NCBI GenBank assembly: GCA_020634215.1
Contig: JACKCD010000024.1
Location: 30,581 to 94,580, forward strand
Length of the DNA stretch: 64,000 bases
DNA from: Ardenticatenaceae bacterium
Lineage (GTDB): Bacteria; Chloroflexota; Anaerolineae; Promineifilales; Promineifilaceae
Direction: 5' to 3'
A program made the position numbers and the translations under genes. Under the pieces are notes generated by a model. It was not told the DNA's origin. It did not search any database and worked only from the letters and a program-made list of their open reading frames with translations. Every line of letters starts with the position of its first letter. The first letter of the stretch is position 1. Positions 49,841 to 57,836 of the stretch are shown piece after piece.

Positions 49841-50665
49841 TTAGGGAGTTGCAGCTAGTACTGCATCAAAGGTGGCGGCAAAAATGTCGTAGGAGGGGGC
49901 ACCAGCATAGCGTTCACCGGCGATGTCAAAAATGGGTTGGCTGTACACACCGCGCTCGCGGCGCATGGCATCGAGTGCCATCACCTGCTCCAGCCCGGTG
50001 CCGTCGTCGTAGCAACTTTCAAAAGTGGGCTGGTCAACCCCGGCCGCAACGGCCGTTTGTACATAATAATCCCGATCTGCCGACCACAACTCTCTCTGAT
50101 TTTCAAACAACGTATGGTGTACCTGCCAAAACGCCATCGGGTCTTGCTGCCCCACACACTCTGCCGTCACCGTGGAGTAGACACTGGGGTTGCCGTGGTT
50201 GAGCACCGGCCAAAATACGACTCTGATCTTGCCGCTGTTGACGTAGTTTTCAATGACCTGAGGTTCGGTTCCTAGCACGTAGGAACGGCAGGTACCTCAG
50301 AGAAAGTCTGAGTAATCAATGACCGTCAGCGGGGCGTTGGGGTCACCCAGGAAAAATGTGCCATCGTCGGTGCGGCCAGCAATTACGTTAACTACATTCT
50401 CATTGCCAACGGCCGTTTCTGCCGTGGGTTCAAGCGTTGGGACAGGAACGGCCGTTGGCGGTTCCGCTATCGCTTCAGCCGGAACTTTGGTGGGTGGTAC
50501 AGGCGTGGGAACGGCCGTTGGCGCAATCACTTCAGCCACAGGAACGGCCGTTGGCACTTCAGCCGCAGCTTCCACTGCTGGCTCAGCCACTTCGGGTGCC
50601 GCACACGCCGCCAGCAAGAACACAAAACAAAGTAGAATCGTCATCATCCGTCTCATACCATCCAT
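49841..50665 (-). CDS. DsbA-like thiol-redox lipoprotein with a predicted selenocysteine (UGA) in the active site
   Basis: Reads as one 274-aa gene if the in-frame TGA at 50297-50299 is decoded as selenocysteine (codon 123). N-terminus: signal peptide with lipobox LLAAC, then a ~60-residue Pro/Thr/Val linker. Then comes the DsbA-family start GDPNAPLTVIDYSDFL, the active site U-G-T-C, then RSYVLGTEPQVIENYV, a helical insert and the C-terminal part (GVYSQPIFDIAGERY). The usual motif at this place is CPxC, so UGA replaces only the first, nucleophilic Cys, and the second Cys is kept. A hairpin that fits the bacterial SECIS rules lies 3' of the UGA. It would act as an extracytoplasmic thiol oxidase, reductase or isomerase. 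Start ATG 50665 or 50656. A plain nonsense mutation is the alternative. Confidence 0.75.
50259..50299 (-). promoter_or_regulatory. Predicted bacterial SECIS hairpin
   Basis: Minus strand, starting at the UGA: lower stem TGAGGT/ACCTCA (including the UGA), internal bulges, then a 7-bp upper stem GTTCCTA/TAGGAAC closing the 5-nt apical loop CGTGC. The apical loop begins 17 nt after the UGA and has a G in its first two positions. These are the published spacing and loop rules for bacterial SECIS elements (loop 3-14 nt, 16-37 nt after UGA, G in position 1 or 2). It codes at the same time for the conserved CRSYVLG segment. Confidence 0.7.
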
Positions 50666-50795
50666 TATAAAACCTATCCGACGTAAGGATTCTTACACAA
50701 ATATTACCGCCTGAATTGACCTACGTCTTTTGTCTTAGGAGATATACAGCAAAAGACAGAATGCCCTGCCTCATTCACTGCTTACAATACCCTCT

Positions 50796-52190
50796 ATGAT
50801 CAAACAAGAAGTAAAACAACCGCGTAACGGCCAGCGTCGTTACGGAATGCAGCGGCGGCTTAATCTAGCCGTTGACCACTTACGCCCTCAACGCTGGAAC
50901 TGGTCGGCTCTTGTGCGTCCCATTGACCAGCAGGTGGTGCGCCAAACGGATGATGTTCTACAGCCGACCCAGGTTTTTAGCCTGCGCTACTTTTGGCTCG
51001 ACGGCTTTTTCAGTGCCGTCAGCGACAATTTTTATCTCAGCTTCCTCCCCCTGTTTGCCCTGGCGTATGGAGCCAGCAATGGAGAGGTTGGCTGGTTAAC
51101 GGCCGTTGGCAATCTTTTTGGTGCCATTGCCCTTTTCCCCGGTGCCCGGTTTGCTGAACGCGCCACCCGACGGCAGCCACTTGTGCTTTGGAGTGGCGGC
51201 GGCATTGCCCGGCTCGCCTTATTGGGGTTAGCCTGCATTCCCTTGCTTGTTACCCAGCCACAAACGGCCGTTCTCCTCATCATCACCCTCAACGGCCTTC
51301 GCGCTTTCATGGCAAATTTCGCCAACCCCGCCTGGACAGCAATGGTGGCTGACCTTGTGCCAGATTTTGCCCGTGGCCGTTATTTTGGCAGCCGCAACAT
51401 GGCTATGGGGTTAGCCGCGCTCTCTGTCACCACTCTGGCCGGCCGTCTTATCAACCTCATCAACAATTGGCGCAGCAGCGACGTCGCTGGCTATCAACTC
51501 ATCTTTGTTCTCTCCTTCCTCTTTGGCATGGTCTCCACCATCAGCTTCAGCCGCATCACCGAACCCCCCATCAGTGCGGCTGCCAGCCACGAACACCATC
51601 GCGGCGATTTGCGGCGCATCCTCCGTACCTATCCTGGTTTTGCCGGGCTGGTCATCAGTGCCTTTGTTTGGAATGTGGCCCTTCAGGTAGCCGCCCCCTT
51701 CTTTAGCGTCTACCTGGTAAATGGATTGGGGGCTACAGCAGCAACAGTTGGCATTCTTGCCAGCGTTAGCAGTTTGTCGGCACTGGCCGGGCAGCAAGTG
51801 TTTGGGCGACTGCTGGATGAAAAAGGGGCACTGTGGGTGCAGCAAGTGTGTGGTTTTATCATCCCAGTGCTGCCCCTCACCTGGCTCATTGTCACTGCGC
51901 CGTGGCAGGTTGGGGTGTTTAACCTGCTGGGCGGTTTTGTTTGGGCTGGCTACAACCTCTCCAACTTCAATTTGCTGCTGCGGCTCACGCCAGATGAACA
52001 GCGGCCACGGGCGGTGGCGTTGTATCAAACGGCCGTTTTTGGCGGTGCAGTCCTCGGCCCCCTGCTCGGTGGCTACCTAGCCGATGCCATCAGCTTCAAA
52101 TTTATCTTCGGCCTCAGTGCCGTTGGTCGGCTTCTGGGCATGGTTCTTTTCACCTGGCTCACCGCTCGCGCCCTGCGTGCTAACAAGTAG
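50796..52190 (+). CDS. MFS transporter
   Basis: 464-aa major-facilitator superfamily protein with 12 predicted helices after a ~65-residue basic cytoplasmic N-terminal extension. The family segment GARFAERATRRQPLVLWSG corresponds to the conserved loop 2-3 basic motif, and LINLINNWRSSDVAGYQLIF belongs to the middle region. Its last helix pair has PLLGGYLADAISFKFIFGLS. No substrate can be inferred. ATG at 50796. It is transcribed divergently from the selenoprotein gene. Confidence 0.88.
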   Translation: MIKQEVKQPRNGQRRYGMQRRLNLAVDHLRPQRWNWSALVRPIDQQVVRQTDDVLQPTQVFSLRYFWLDGFFSAVSDNFYLSFLPLFALAYGASNGEVGWLTAVGNLFGAIALFPGARFAERATRRQPLVLWSGGGIARLALLGLACIPLLVTQPQTAVLLIITLNGLRAFMANFANPAWTAMVADLVPDFARGRYFGSRNMAMGLAALSVTTLAGRLINLINNWRSSDVAGYQLIFVLSFLFGMVSTISFSRITEPPISAAASHEHHRGDLRRILRTYPGFAGLVISAFVWNVALQVAAPFFSVYLVNGLGATAATVGILASVSSLSALAGQQVFGRLLDEKGALWVQQVCGFIIPVLPLTWLIVTAPWQVGVFNLLGGFVWAGYNLSNFNLLLRLTPDEQRPRAVALYQTAVFGGAVLGPLLGGYLADAISFKFIFGLSAVGRLLGMVLFTWLTARALRANK

Positions 52191-52195
52191 AAGAG

Positions 52196-52253
52196 TAGGA
52201 CGCAGATTCGCCTGATTTTCCTGATCGGGTCAATTAGGCGAATCTGCGTCCTA
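52196..52253. repeat. Family E inverted-repeat element with perfect 17-bp arms
   Basis: TAGGACGCAGATTCGCC and GGCGAATCTGCGTCCTA separated by 24 nt. It begins 6 bp after the MFS stop codon. Confidence 0.92.
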
Positions 52254-52311
52254 TTTTCATGCTTCGTAGCGGGCATTTGCCCCAACCTCCTGTCAAAAAA
52301 GCCAGTTTTGC

Positions 52312-52317
52312 TATAAT
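52312..52317 (+). promoter_or_regulatory. Candidate -10 box of the ECF sigma operon
   Basis: TATAAT stands 62 bp upstream of the ECF sigma start codon. No clear -35 hexamer is seen at 16-18 bp; TGTCAA lies 15 bp upstream. The spacing to the start leaves a short leader. Confidence 0.45.
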
Positions 52318-52379
52318 TCCACTGATCAAACCCCTCGCAAACTCCGTATAACAATGTAGAGCAGTAGACAAGGAGCGAG

Positions 52380-52976
52380 ATGCCGACCGAACAAACGTTG
52401 ATCCAACGCTGGCAAGCGGGCGATGAACGAGCCGCAGAGGCTCTCTATCAGCAGCATTACAAGCGGGTTTTTCGCTTGGCATATGGCTTGTTGGGTGATG
52501 CGGCTGAGGCTGAAGAGGCGGCTCAGGATGCGCTTACCTATGCGTTGATCAATATTGGTCGGTATGAGTCGCGCCTGAGCCAATTTAGCACCTGGCTCCA
52601 CACCATTACCGTGAGCCGCTGCCGCGACCGACAGCGCAAGCGGCGGCTGGCAACTTTTTCGCTCACCCGTTGGCTGGGCTGGGGTAAAGAACCGGCGGCT
52701 CCCACCGCTAACCCCGAAGGACGGCTGGTAGCAAAGGAGACGCAAAACGCGATTTGGACGGCCGTTCAGAACCTTTCCCCGCCGCTGCGCGAGGCCATTG
52801 TGTTACGCCATTGGGGCGGGGCAGCGGGTGACGGCCACACCTACCGCGAAATTGCGGACATTGTGGGTTGCCCCATTGGCACAGCTCAATCACGGGTGCG
52901 ATTGGCTTATCAACAGCTTTCACAACGACTTGCGGCCAGCGAGCTGGCTTTGTTGGCTGAGGAAAACTGGTCATGA
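52380..52976 (+). CDS. ECF RNA polymerase sigma factor
   Basis: 198-aa extracytoplasmic-function sigma factor. Region 2: LYQQHYKRVFRLAYGLLGD and EAEEAAQDALTYALINIGRY (~residues 22-62). Region 4: LSPPLREAIVLRHWGG and YREIADIVGCPIGTAQSRVR, the helix-turn-helix for -35 recognition. It directs RNA polymerase to a stress- or envelope-linked regulon. ATG at 52380 follows AGGAGCGAG. Its stop overlaps the start of the anti-sigma gene (ATGA, 52973-52976), the usual coupled pair. Confidence 0.95.
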   Translation: MPTEQTLIQRWQAGDERAAEALYQQHYKRVFRLAYGLLGDAAEAEEAAQDALTYALINIGRYESRLSQFSTWLHTITVSRCRDRQRKRRLATFSLTRWLGWGKEPAAPTANPEGRLVAKETQNAIWTAVQNLSPPLREAIVLRHWGGAAGDGHTYREIADIVGCPIGTAQSRVRLAYQQLSQRLAASELALLAEENWS

Positions 52977-53743
52977 TTGGCAAACATTTTTCTGAGGAAA
53001 TGATCATCGGCTATCTCTACCACACGCTTACGGATGCCAGGCGGGAGGAGATGGATGTGCACTTGTTAGCTTGTCCCCATTGCCGCAATGTGCTGGCTGC
53101 CCATGAAGCGCAGCAAAAACAGATTGATCTGGCGCTAAAGCAGACAATCATGAATGCACCGGCATCGGCTCCCGTGTCATTTGCCGCCATTGCGCCACAA
53201 CTGCGAAGCGGCGTGCGGCTCTCGGCGCGGTGGGAACGTTTGGTCAATGGCTTTACAGTGGCAACGGCCGTTTCTGGTCTCATCCTTGCCTTGCTTAGCT
53301 TGTTCCCCCTGGTTCAGCTATTTTGGGCGTGGGATCTGCACTTGGCGGCTACGGATCCACTGCCAACCATCGCCTCTGTCTGCTTTGGGCTGGCTACGGT
53401 CGGGCAGTTTGAGCGCAGACCTGGTATTTCCTTTTCGCATCTATTAGCCTCCGTATTGACCTTACTGCTGTGGTTAGGAACGGCCGTTATCGGCCTACAA
53501 AACATCCTGGTGCTGCGCGACCTGTTTATGTGGGTCGTGATGGTGCAAGGCAGCACCCCTCAAGCTGCCCTCAGAATGAGTCCTCTGGCCGTGCTGCCGG
53601 CCGCCATTCTCTGGGTAATCGTGGTCATTGGCGGCGCAGAATATCATCGGCGTCGCATCGGGCAGCGTGAATCATGGCGGCTCTTGGCGCTGACCATCGT
53701 GATTCAACTGCTGCTGTTGCTGCTGCCCCGCTTTTTGTTTTAA
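52973..53743 (+). CDS. Zinc-finger anti-sigma factor with membrane helices
   Basis: 256 aa. The N-terminal anti-sigma (ZAS-type) domain has the zinc motif HLLACPHC (His30, Cys34, Cys37). About five or six membrane helices follow from residue ~95. It should hold the coupled ECF sigma factor at the membrane until a signal releases it. The last ~50 residues, IVVIGGAEYHRRRIGQRESW and on, match the C-terminus of the protein encoded at 54218, so a membrane module is shared. It overlaps the sigma gene by 4 nt. Confidence 0.85.
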   Translation: MIGKHFSEEMIIGYLYHTLTDARREEMDVHLLACPHCRNVLAAHEAQQKQIDLALKQTIMNAPASAPVSFAAIAPQLRSGVRLSARWERLVNGFTVATAVSGLILALLSLFPLVQLFWAWDLHLAATDPLPTIASVCFGLATVGQFERRPGISFSHLLASVLTLLLWLGTAVIGLQNILVLRDLFMWVVMVQGSTPQAALRMSPLAVLPAAILWVIVVIGGAEYHRRRIGQRESWRLLALTIVIQLLLLLLPRFLF

Positions 53744-53755
53744 TGGTGGGTAAAA

Positions 53756-54175
53756 ATGATGACACAAAACTTTGACTGGCAAGTAAATGATCAAACGGTG
53801 TGGCAGGAAGAAGAAACGGCCGTTTCCTCCGATTCACGCACCAACCGACTGACCATTGGGGTTCTGCGGCTAGGAACGGCCGTTTTAGGGCTTTGGCTGG
53901 TGGTGCTGCTACAGCACGTTATTGTGCGCGGCTATCTGCTGGCTGGCGGCATTCCCACAAACGGCCACATTTTTCGCTTCGCGCTCGTTCTCTTGCTTTT
54001 GGCGCTCTACTTTGGCATCATGACCAGCCAATTGCAGCGAGTTAACTTGCAGCAACTGCCCTTTCCTGCCCTTTGGCGTATACTATCCATCACCCTCATG
54101 ATCGAAATCAGCCTACTGCTGGTCACACTGCTGCTCAATCGCTATTTTGACATCCTGGAATTTACAGCCAAATAG
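53756..54175 (+). CDS. Three-helix membrane protein of the sigma operon
   Basis: 139 aa: an acidic ~40-residue N-terminal cytoplasmic part, then three membrane helices (~residues 43-65, ~75-97 and ~108-132). No known domain. The ALWRILSITLMIEISLLLVT end has the same WRI-plus-hydrophobic layout as the next gene and the anti-sigma C-terminus, but with low identity. ATG ATG at 53756-53761. It belongs to the ECF sigma operon by position. Confidence 0.65.
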   Translation: MMTQNFDWQVNDQTVWQEEETAVSSDSRTNRLTIGVLRLGTAVLGLWLVVLLQHVIVRGYLLAGGIPTNGHIFRFALVLLLLALYFGIMTSQLQRVNLQQLPFPALWRILSITLMIEISLLLVTLLLNRYFDILEFTAK

Positions 54176-54217
54176 CAAACTCCATCCATATCCTGTCTGC
54201 TCCAATAGGAAGAATCT

Positions 54218-54553
54218 ATGCAAACACTTGAACAACAAAGACAGCAAACAAAAACCGCCGCCATTATGGCTTCGGTGCTGTGGGTATTGACAACCATTCT
54301 AGGTATTTTCACCATCATCTATACACGTCTCATCATTCTGCGCACCTACATTCGCTTCGTGCCTGATGGTGCCAACGCGCTTTCCCTGTTCAATATCATC
54401 ATCGTCCTCGTTATGGCCGCTTTCTTCATCGCCATCGTCATCGGCGGTGTCGAATACCACCGCACGCGCTATGGCAGCCCACAGTCCTGGCGCATTTTTG
54501 CCAGCGTATTGGCATTAGAAATTGGCATCCTGCTGCTGCCCCTTTTCCTGTGA
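54218..54553 (+). CDS. Small membrane protein sharing the anti-sigma C-terminal module
   Basis: 111 aa, three membrane helices. AIVIGGVEYHRTRYGSPQSWRIFAS aligns with the end of the anti-sigma factor (VVIGGAEYHRRRIGQRESWRLLA), and both end LLLP-x-FL. This is a duplicated module, perhaps for pairing with the anti-sigma in the membrane. ATG at 54218 follows AGGAAGAATCT. It ends 7 bp before the next gene. Confidence 0.75.
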   Translation: MQTLEQQRQQTKTAAIMASVLWVLTTILGIFTIIYTRLIILRTYIRFVPDGANALSLFNIIIVLVMAAFFIAIVIGGVEYHRTRYGSPQSWRIFASVLALEIGILLLPLFL

Positions 54554-54560
54554 TTGATCC

Positions 54561-57329
54561 ATGACAGAAAAACTAACCCCAATTCAACCTTATGTGACGC
54601 TGGCGGCAAGACTGCTGCTGCAATTTTTTCTGGTAGTTGCTGTTATCATCTTCGCGGCTTACGCCTTCTCTGGCATCAAGTACCCGTTTTCGCTTGATTA
54701 TGGCGAGGCACCGCTGGTGGATCAGGCGATACGGCTGTCACAGGGGCAAAACATTTACCCGGCTGATTTGTCGGTGCCACCCTACACCGTTGCCAACTAT
54801 CCCCCTCTCTACGTGCTGGCACTGACCCCGTTTGTAGGTGATCCGGCGGCGGCGTTTACGGCCGGCCGAATCATCTCGGTGGTTGCGGCAGTGTTAACGG
54901 CCGTTTTTCTCGCCCTCATCATCCACACCCTCAGCAAAAACTGGTTTGCCGCCCTTGTCACCGGCATTATCTTTCTCGCCGTGCCCTTTGTCGTCTACTG
55001 GGCATCGCTGCTGCGTATTGATCTGTTGGCACTGCTGTTCAGCATGGCCGGGCTATGGCTGCTGGTGCGCTGGCCGGTCAGCCGCTGGGCGCTCATTGGC
55101 GGCGGGCTGCTGCTGGTAGCCGCCATCTACACCCGCCAATCCTATGCCCTGGCTGCCCCTTTAGCCGCCTTTGTTTGGCTGTGGACACAGCAAGGGCGGC
55201 GGCGAGCCTTAGAGTTGGCGGCACTAGTGACTGGCGTTAGCCTGCTCCTCTTTTTGCTCTTAATGCTGCTTACGGGCGGCGGCTTCTTTCTCCACATCAT
55301 CCGCGCCAACGTCAACCCCTTCCATTGGAAAACGGTAGGCAACTGGCTGTTGCAAGTCGGCGACACCATGCCGTTGCTGGTGCTGGGGGCGTTGCTGGTT
55401 ACCATTTTTGGCTACAAGCGGCTGCCGGGCTGGCCCCTGCTGGTCGCCTATTTGCTGGGCAGCTTTCTTTCGGCACTCACCATCGGCAAGGTTGGCTCCA
55501 ACGCCAACTATTTATTGGAACTGTCGGCGGCACTCAGCTTGCTGGCGGGGGCACTGCTGGCGTGGCGACAGGTCAACGCGCCGTGGCAATATGTGGTGGC
55601 ACTGTTTTTGTGTACGCTCCAGGTTGGCTGGCTGATGCGGGGCACTATGGATCGGTATGTGGATGGCGATCTAACCCTGCGCCGTGGCGACACCGAGATG
55701 CTGCTGGCACTGGAAGCGCAGTTGAAGGATGTGGCTGACCCCATTTTGGTGGATGAATATATGGGGCTGCTGACGCGAAACGGCCGTTCTCTCTACCTCC
55801 AGCCATTTGAAATGACCCAGCTTGCCAACGCCGGGGTTTGGGATCAGACCCCGCTGCTGGAAGATTTGAAGGCACAGACGTTTCCGCTGGTGCTAATCCA
55901 CCATTTTAGCCCTTTCCCCGTTTACCGCGAGCGGTGGACACCGGAAATGCTGGCGACGCTGGATGCCAATTACCGCCCGGTGCAGACGATGGCAGGGACG
56001 GTGCTGTACCAGCCGCGTGAAGGGTGGCGCGGCATGGCGGTGAATGAACCAACCGCCAACCCGACGTTTGTACCAGAAGTGGCGCTGGGTGAACAAACGG
56101 CCGTTACCGATGCCGCCGCCATCACCTTGCCCCAGCTTGCCATTAGCCCAGCCAACCCCGACCACTTGGCGATGATTACCACGGTTGCTACCGACCACCT
56201 TTGCGACCCGCCTGACTGCCAACTGGATTTGCTGCTGGCGATTTCGACCGATGGCGGGGTGACGTGGGCTGAACAACGGCCGTTTACCAGCGGTCGTGGC
56301 TTCACCTTGCAAGGGTCAGTGGCCTTTACACCCGATGGTACGCTCCATGTTTTGGGTATCCGCGATGGCGTTGTCACCATGAACTCGGCCCCCGCCGAGA
56401 CAGCCTATAAAATGACAGTAACGAGCCAGAGCGAAGTGACGCGGGGGCAAGTTGCCGCCCCGCCCCGGCTGCAAACCCAGCCGCAAACGGGCGAGCTTTA
56501 TCTGTCTTACGACAGTCAGCTCGACAGCCGCACCTACACCACCCCCAGCTTGCTGCGTTCACGCAACGGTCAGCGCTGGTCGTCCATTTCCCGCGCCGAT
56601 CTGCGTATCTCAATAGCCGATTTCCAAACCAGCTTCCGCGCTACGCCGCCAGACGATGTGCAAATGATGTTTGGCGAAGGGCAAGATGTGGCAATGGTGT
56701 GGACGTGGGATGCCGCACCGTGGACGTGGCCGCGTGATGTGTGGCTGGCAACTTCCAGCGATGGTGGCCGCAATTTTGACCCTCCGCAGCAGCTAACGGA
56801 AACGTGGGGGCCGATTACGGCGGGGTCGGAAAACGGCCGTTATTATGTTCTCTATCGCACCGGCAGCGAAACCAGCCCCACCCTCGCCCTAGCAACCTCG
56901 GCCGACAGCGGCGCAAGCTGGGATAATGTGGCCGTTAACGGTGATGTGGCACTTGGGTTTAGTGTAGATAAAGCAGCCGGGCTTGACATTGCCCCTGACG
57001 GCACCGTTGATGTAGTCTTCTATGCCCCAGCCGAGCCGTGCGACCTAACCCTGGCAAGTTGGGGCGAACAGCTTGCCAACGGCAACCTAATTGACCATTG
57101 TCGCTATGATGTTTACTATACCTACAGTAAGGATGATAGCCGCTTTAGCCAGCCTGTACACCTCAATGAGACCGCCATTGAGGGCGAGCGGTTTTTGCAG
57201 GGCGGCGGCTTTTCCCAGCCCGGTAGCCATCTCAGCCTTGTGGCAACTAATGCCGCCGCCTACCCCATTTGGCTGGATAACGGCACTGGACAAGGGGTGC
57301 AGGCAGTGACAGTGCGAATTGAACGTTAA
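54561..57329 (+). CDS. GT-C glycosyltransferase fused to a C-terminal BNR/sialidase-like domain
   Basis: 922 aa. First ~430 residues: ~10 membrane helices, with SLDYGEAPLVDQAIRLSQG after helix 1 (acidic substrate motif) and NYPPLYVLAL, typical of GT-C/GT39 enzymes. Remaining ~450 residues: extracytoplasmic beta-propeller-like part with Asp-box motifs STDGGVTW, SSDGGRNF and SADSGASW. The combination suggests a transferase tethered to a glycan-binding or sialidase-like module. It is the last gene of the ECF operon by spacing, which hints that the regulon concerns surface glycans. Confidence 0.8.
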   Translation: MTEKLTPIQPYVTLAARLLLQFFLVVAVIIFAAYAFSGIKYPFSLDYGEAPLVDQAIRLSQGQNIYPADLSVPPYTVANYPPLYVLALTPFVGDPAAAFTAGRIISVVAAVLTAVFLALIIHTLSKNWFAALVTGIIFLAVPFVVYWASLLRIDLLALLFSMAGLWLLVRWPVSRWALIGGGLLLVAAIYTRQSYALAAPLAAFVWLWTQQGRRRALELAALVTGVSLLLFLLLMLLTGGGFFLHIIRANVNPFHWKTVGNWLLQVGDTMPLLVLGALLVTIFGYKRLPGWPLLVAYLLGSFLSALTIGKVGSNANYLLELSAALSLLAGALLAWRQVNAPWQYVVALFLCTLQVGWLMRGTMDRYVDGDLTLRRGDTEMLLALEAQLKDVADPILVDEYMGLLTRNGRSLYLQPFEMTQLANAGVWDQTPLLEDLKAQTFPLVLIHHFSPFPVYRERWTPEMLATLDANYRPVQTMAGTVLYQPREGWRGMAVNEPTANPTFVPEVALGEQTAVTDAAAITLPQLAISPANPDHLAMITTVATDHLCDPPDCQLDLLLAISTDGGVTWAEQRPFTSGRGFTLQGSVAFTPDGTLHVLGIRDGVVTMNSAPAETAYKMTVTSQSEVTRGQVAAPPRLQTQPQTGELYLSYDSQLDSRTYTTPSLLRSRNGQRWSSISRADLRISIADFQTSFRATPPDDVQMMFGEGQDVAMVWTWDAAPWTWPRDVWLATSSDGGRNFDPPQQLTETWGPITAGSENGRYYVLYRTGSETSPTLALATSADSGASWDNVAVNGDVALGFSVDKAAGLDIAPDGTVDVVFYAPAEPCDLTLASWGEQLANGNLIDHCRYDVYYTYSKDDSRFSQPVHLNETAIEGERFLQGGGFSQPGSHLSLVATNAAAYPIWLDNGTGQGVQAVTVRIER

Positions 57330-57358
57330 ACGGGGCAAAGCTCTAAGTGTACCAGCAC

Positions 57359-57424
57359 GTAACAAGTGGCAGGTAGCAAGCCTAGTTGGTAAATGTGACT
57401 TGCCACTTGTTACCTGTTACTTGT
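57359..57424. repeat. Family H inverted-repeat element, copy 3
   Basis: GTAACAAGTGGCAGGTAGCAA on the left and CTTGCCACTTGTTACCTGTTAC on the right. It follows the end of the ECF operon and may help terminate it. Confidence 0.88.
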
Positions 57425-57488
57425 AGCCGACAAACAAGCCGTTAAATTCTGATCGTTAGCGGAACAGGTCGTTTCCTGAGGTATGACA

Positions 57489-57824
57489 ATGCCACAATTT
57501 ATGTATCCACTGTTGTTGATTGCTGTGTTTATGGGATTTCTACTTGTGTCTGTGGGTCTCTCAATTTATCTATGGCTGCGCCATTTAGACAAGACCTTTC
57601 GCACATGCCCTGAGTGTACCATACGGGGAGCGGGAGAAATTCAAGAAGTTGTTGAGATAGAGCGCAGCAGTGAGATAGATTATAACCGCGATTGGCCGCG
57701 TCTGATTGTGACTAAACATTTTGAAGATCATTATGCGTGTAATTCATGCGGCCATACCTGGACGCGAAGATTCCACGAAACAGAAGTGAAACGGTATCGG
57801 GCACCAGCAAAAGAAATTCAGTAG
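57489..57824 (+). CDS. Membrane protein with a zinc-ribbon
   Basis: 111 aa. One N-terminal membrane helix (~residues 5-28) is followed by a soluble part with two CxxC knuckles, CPEC (~40-43) and CNSCGHTW (~82-89), a zinc-ribbon. Between them is an acidic stretch. The start at ATG 57489 has GAGG 8 nt upstream; the ATG at 57483 lies too close to that site. No function can be assigned; zinc-ribbon membrane proteins of this size occur in many bacteria. Confidence 0.75.
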   Translation: MPQFMYPLLLIAVFMGFLLVSVGLSIYLWLRHLDKTFRTCPECTIRGAGEIQEVVEIERSSEIDYNRDWPRLIVTKHFEDHYACNSCGHTWTRRFHETEVKRYRAPAKEIQ

Positions 57825-57836
57825 CCGGTAAATTTT

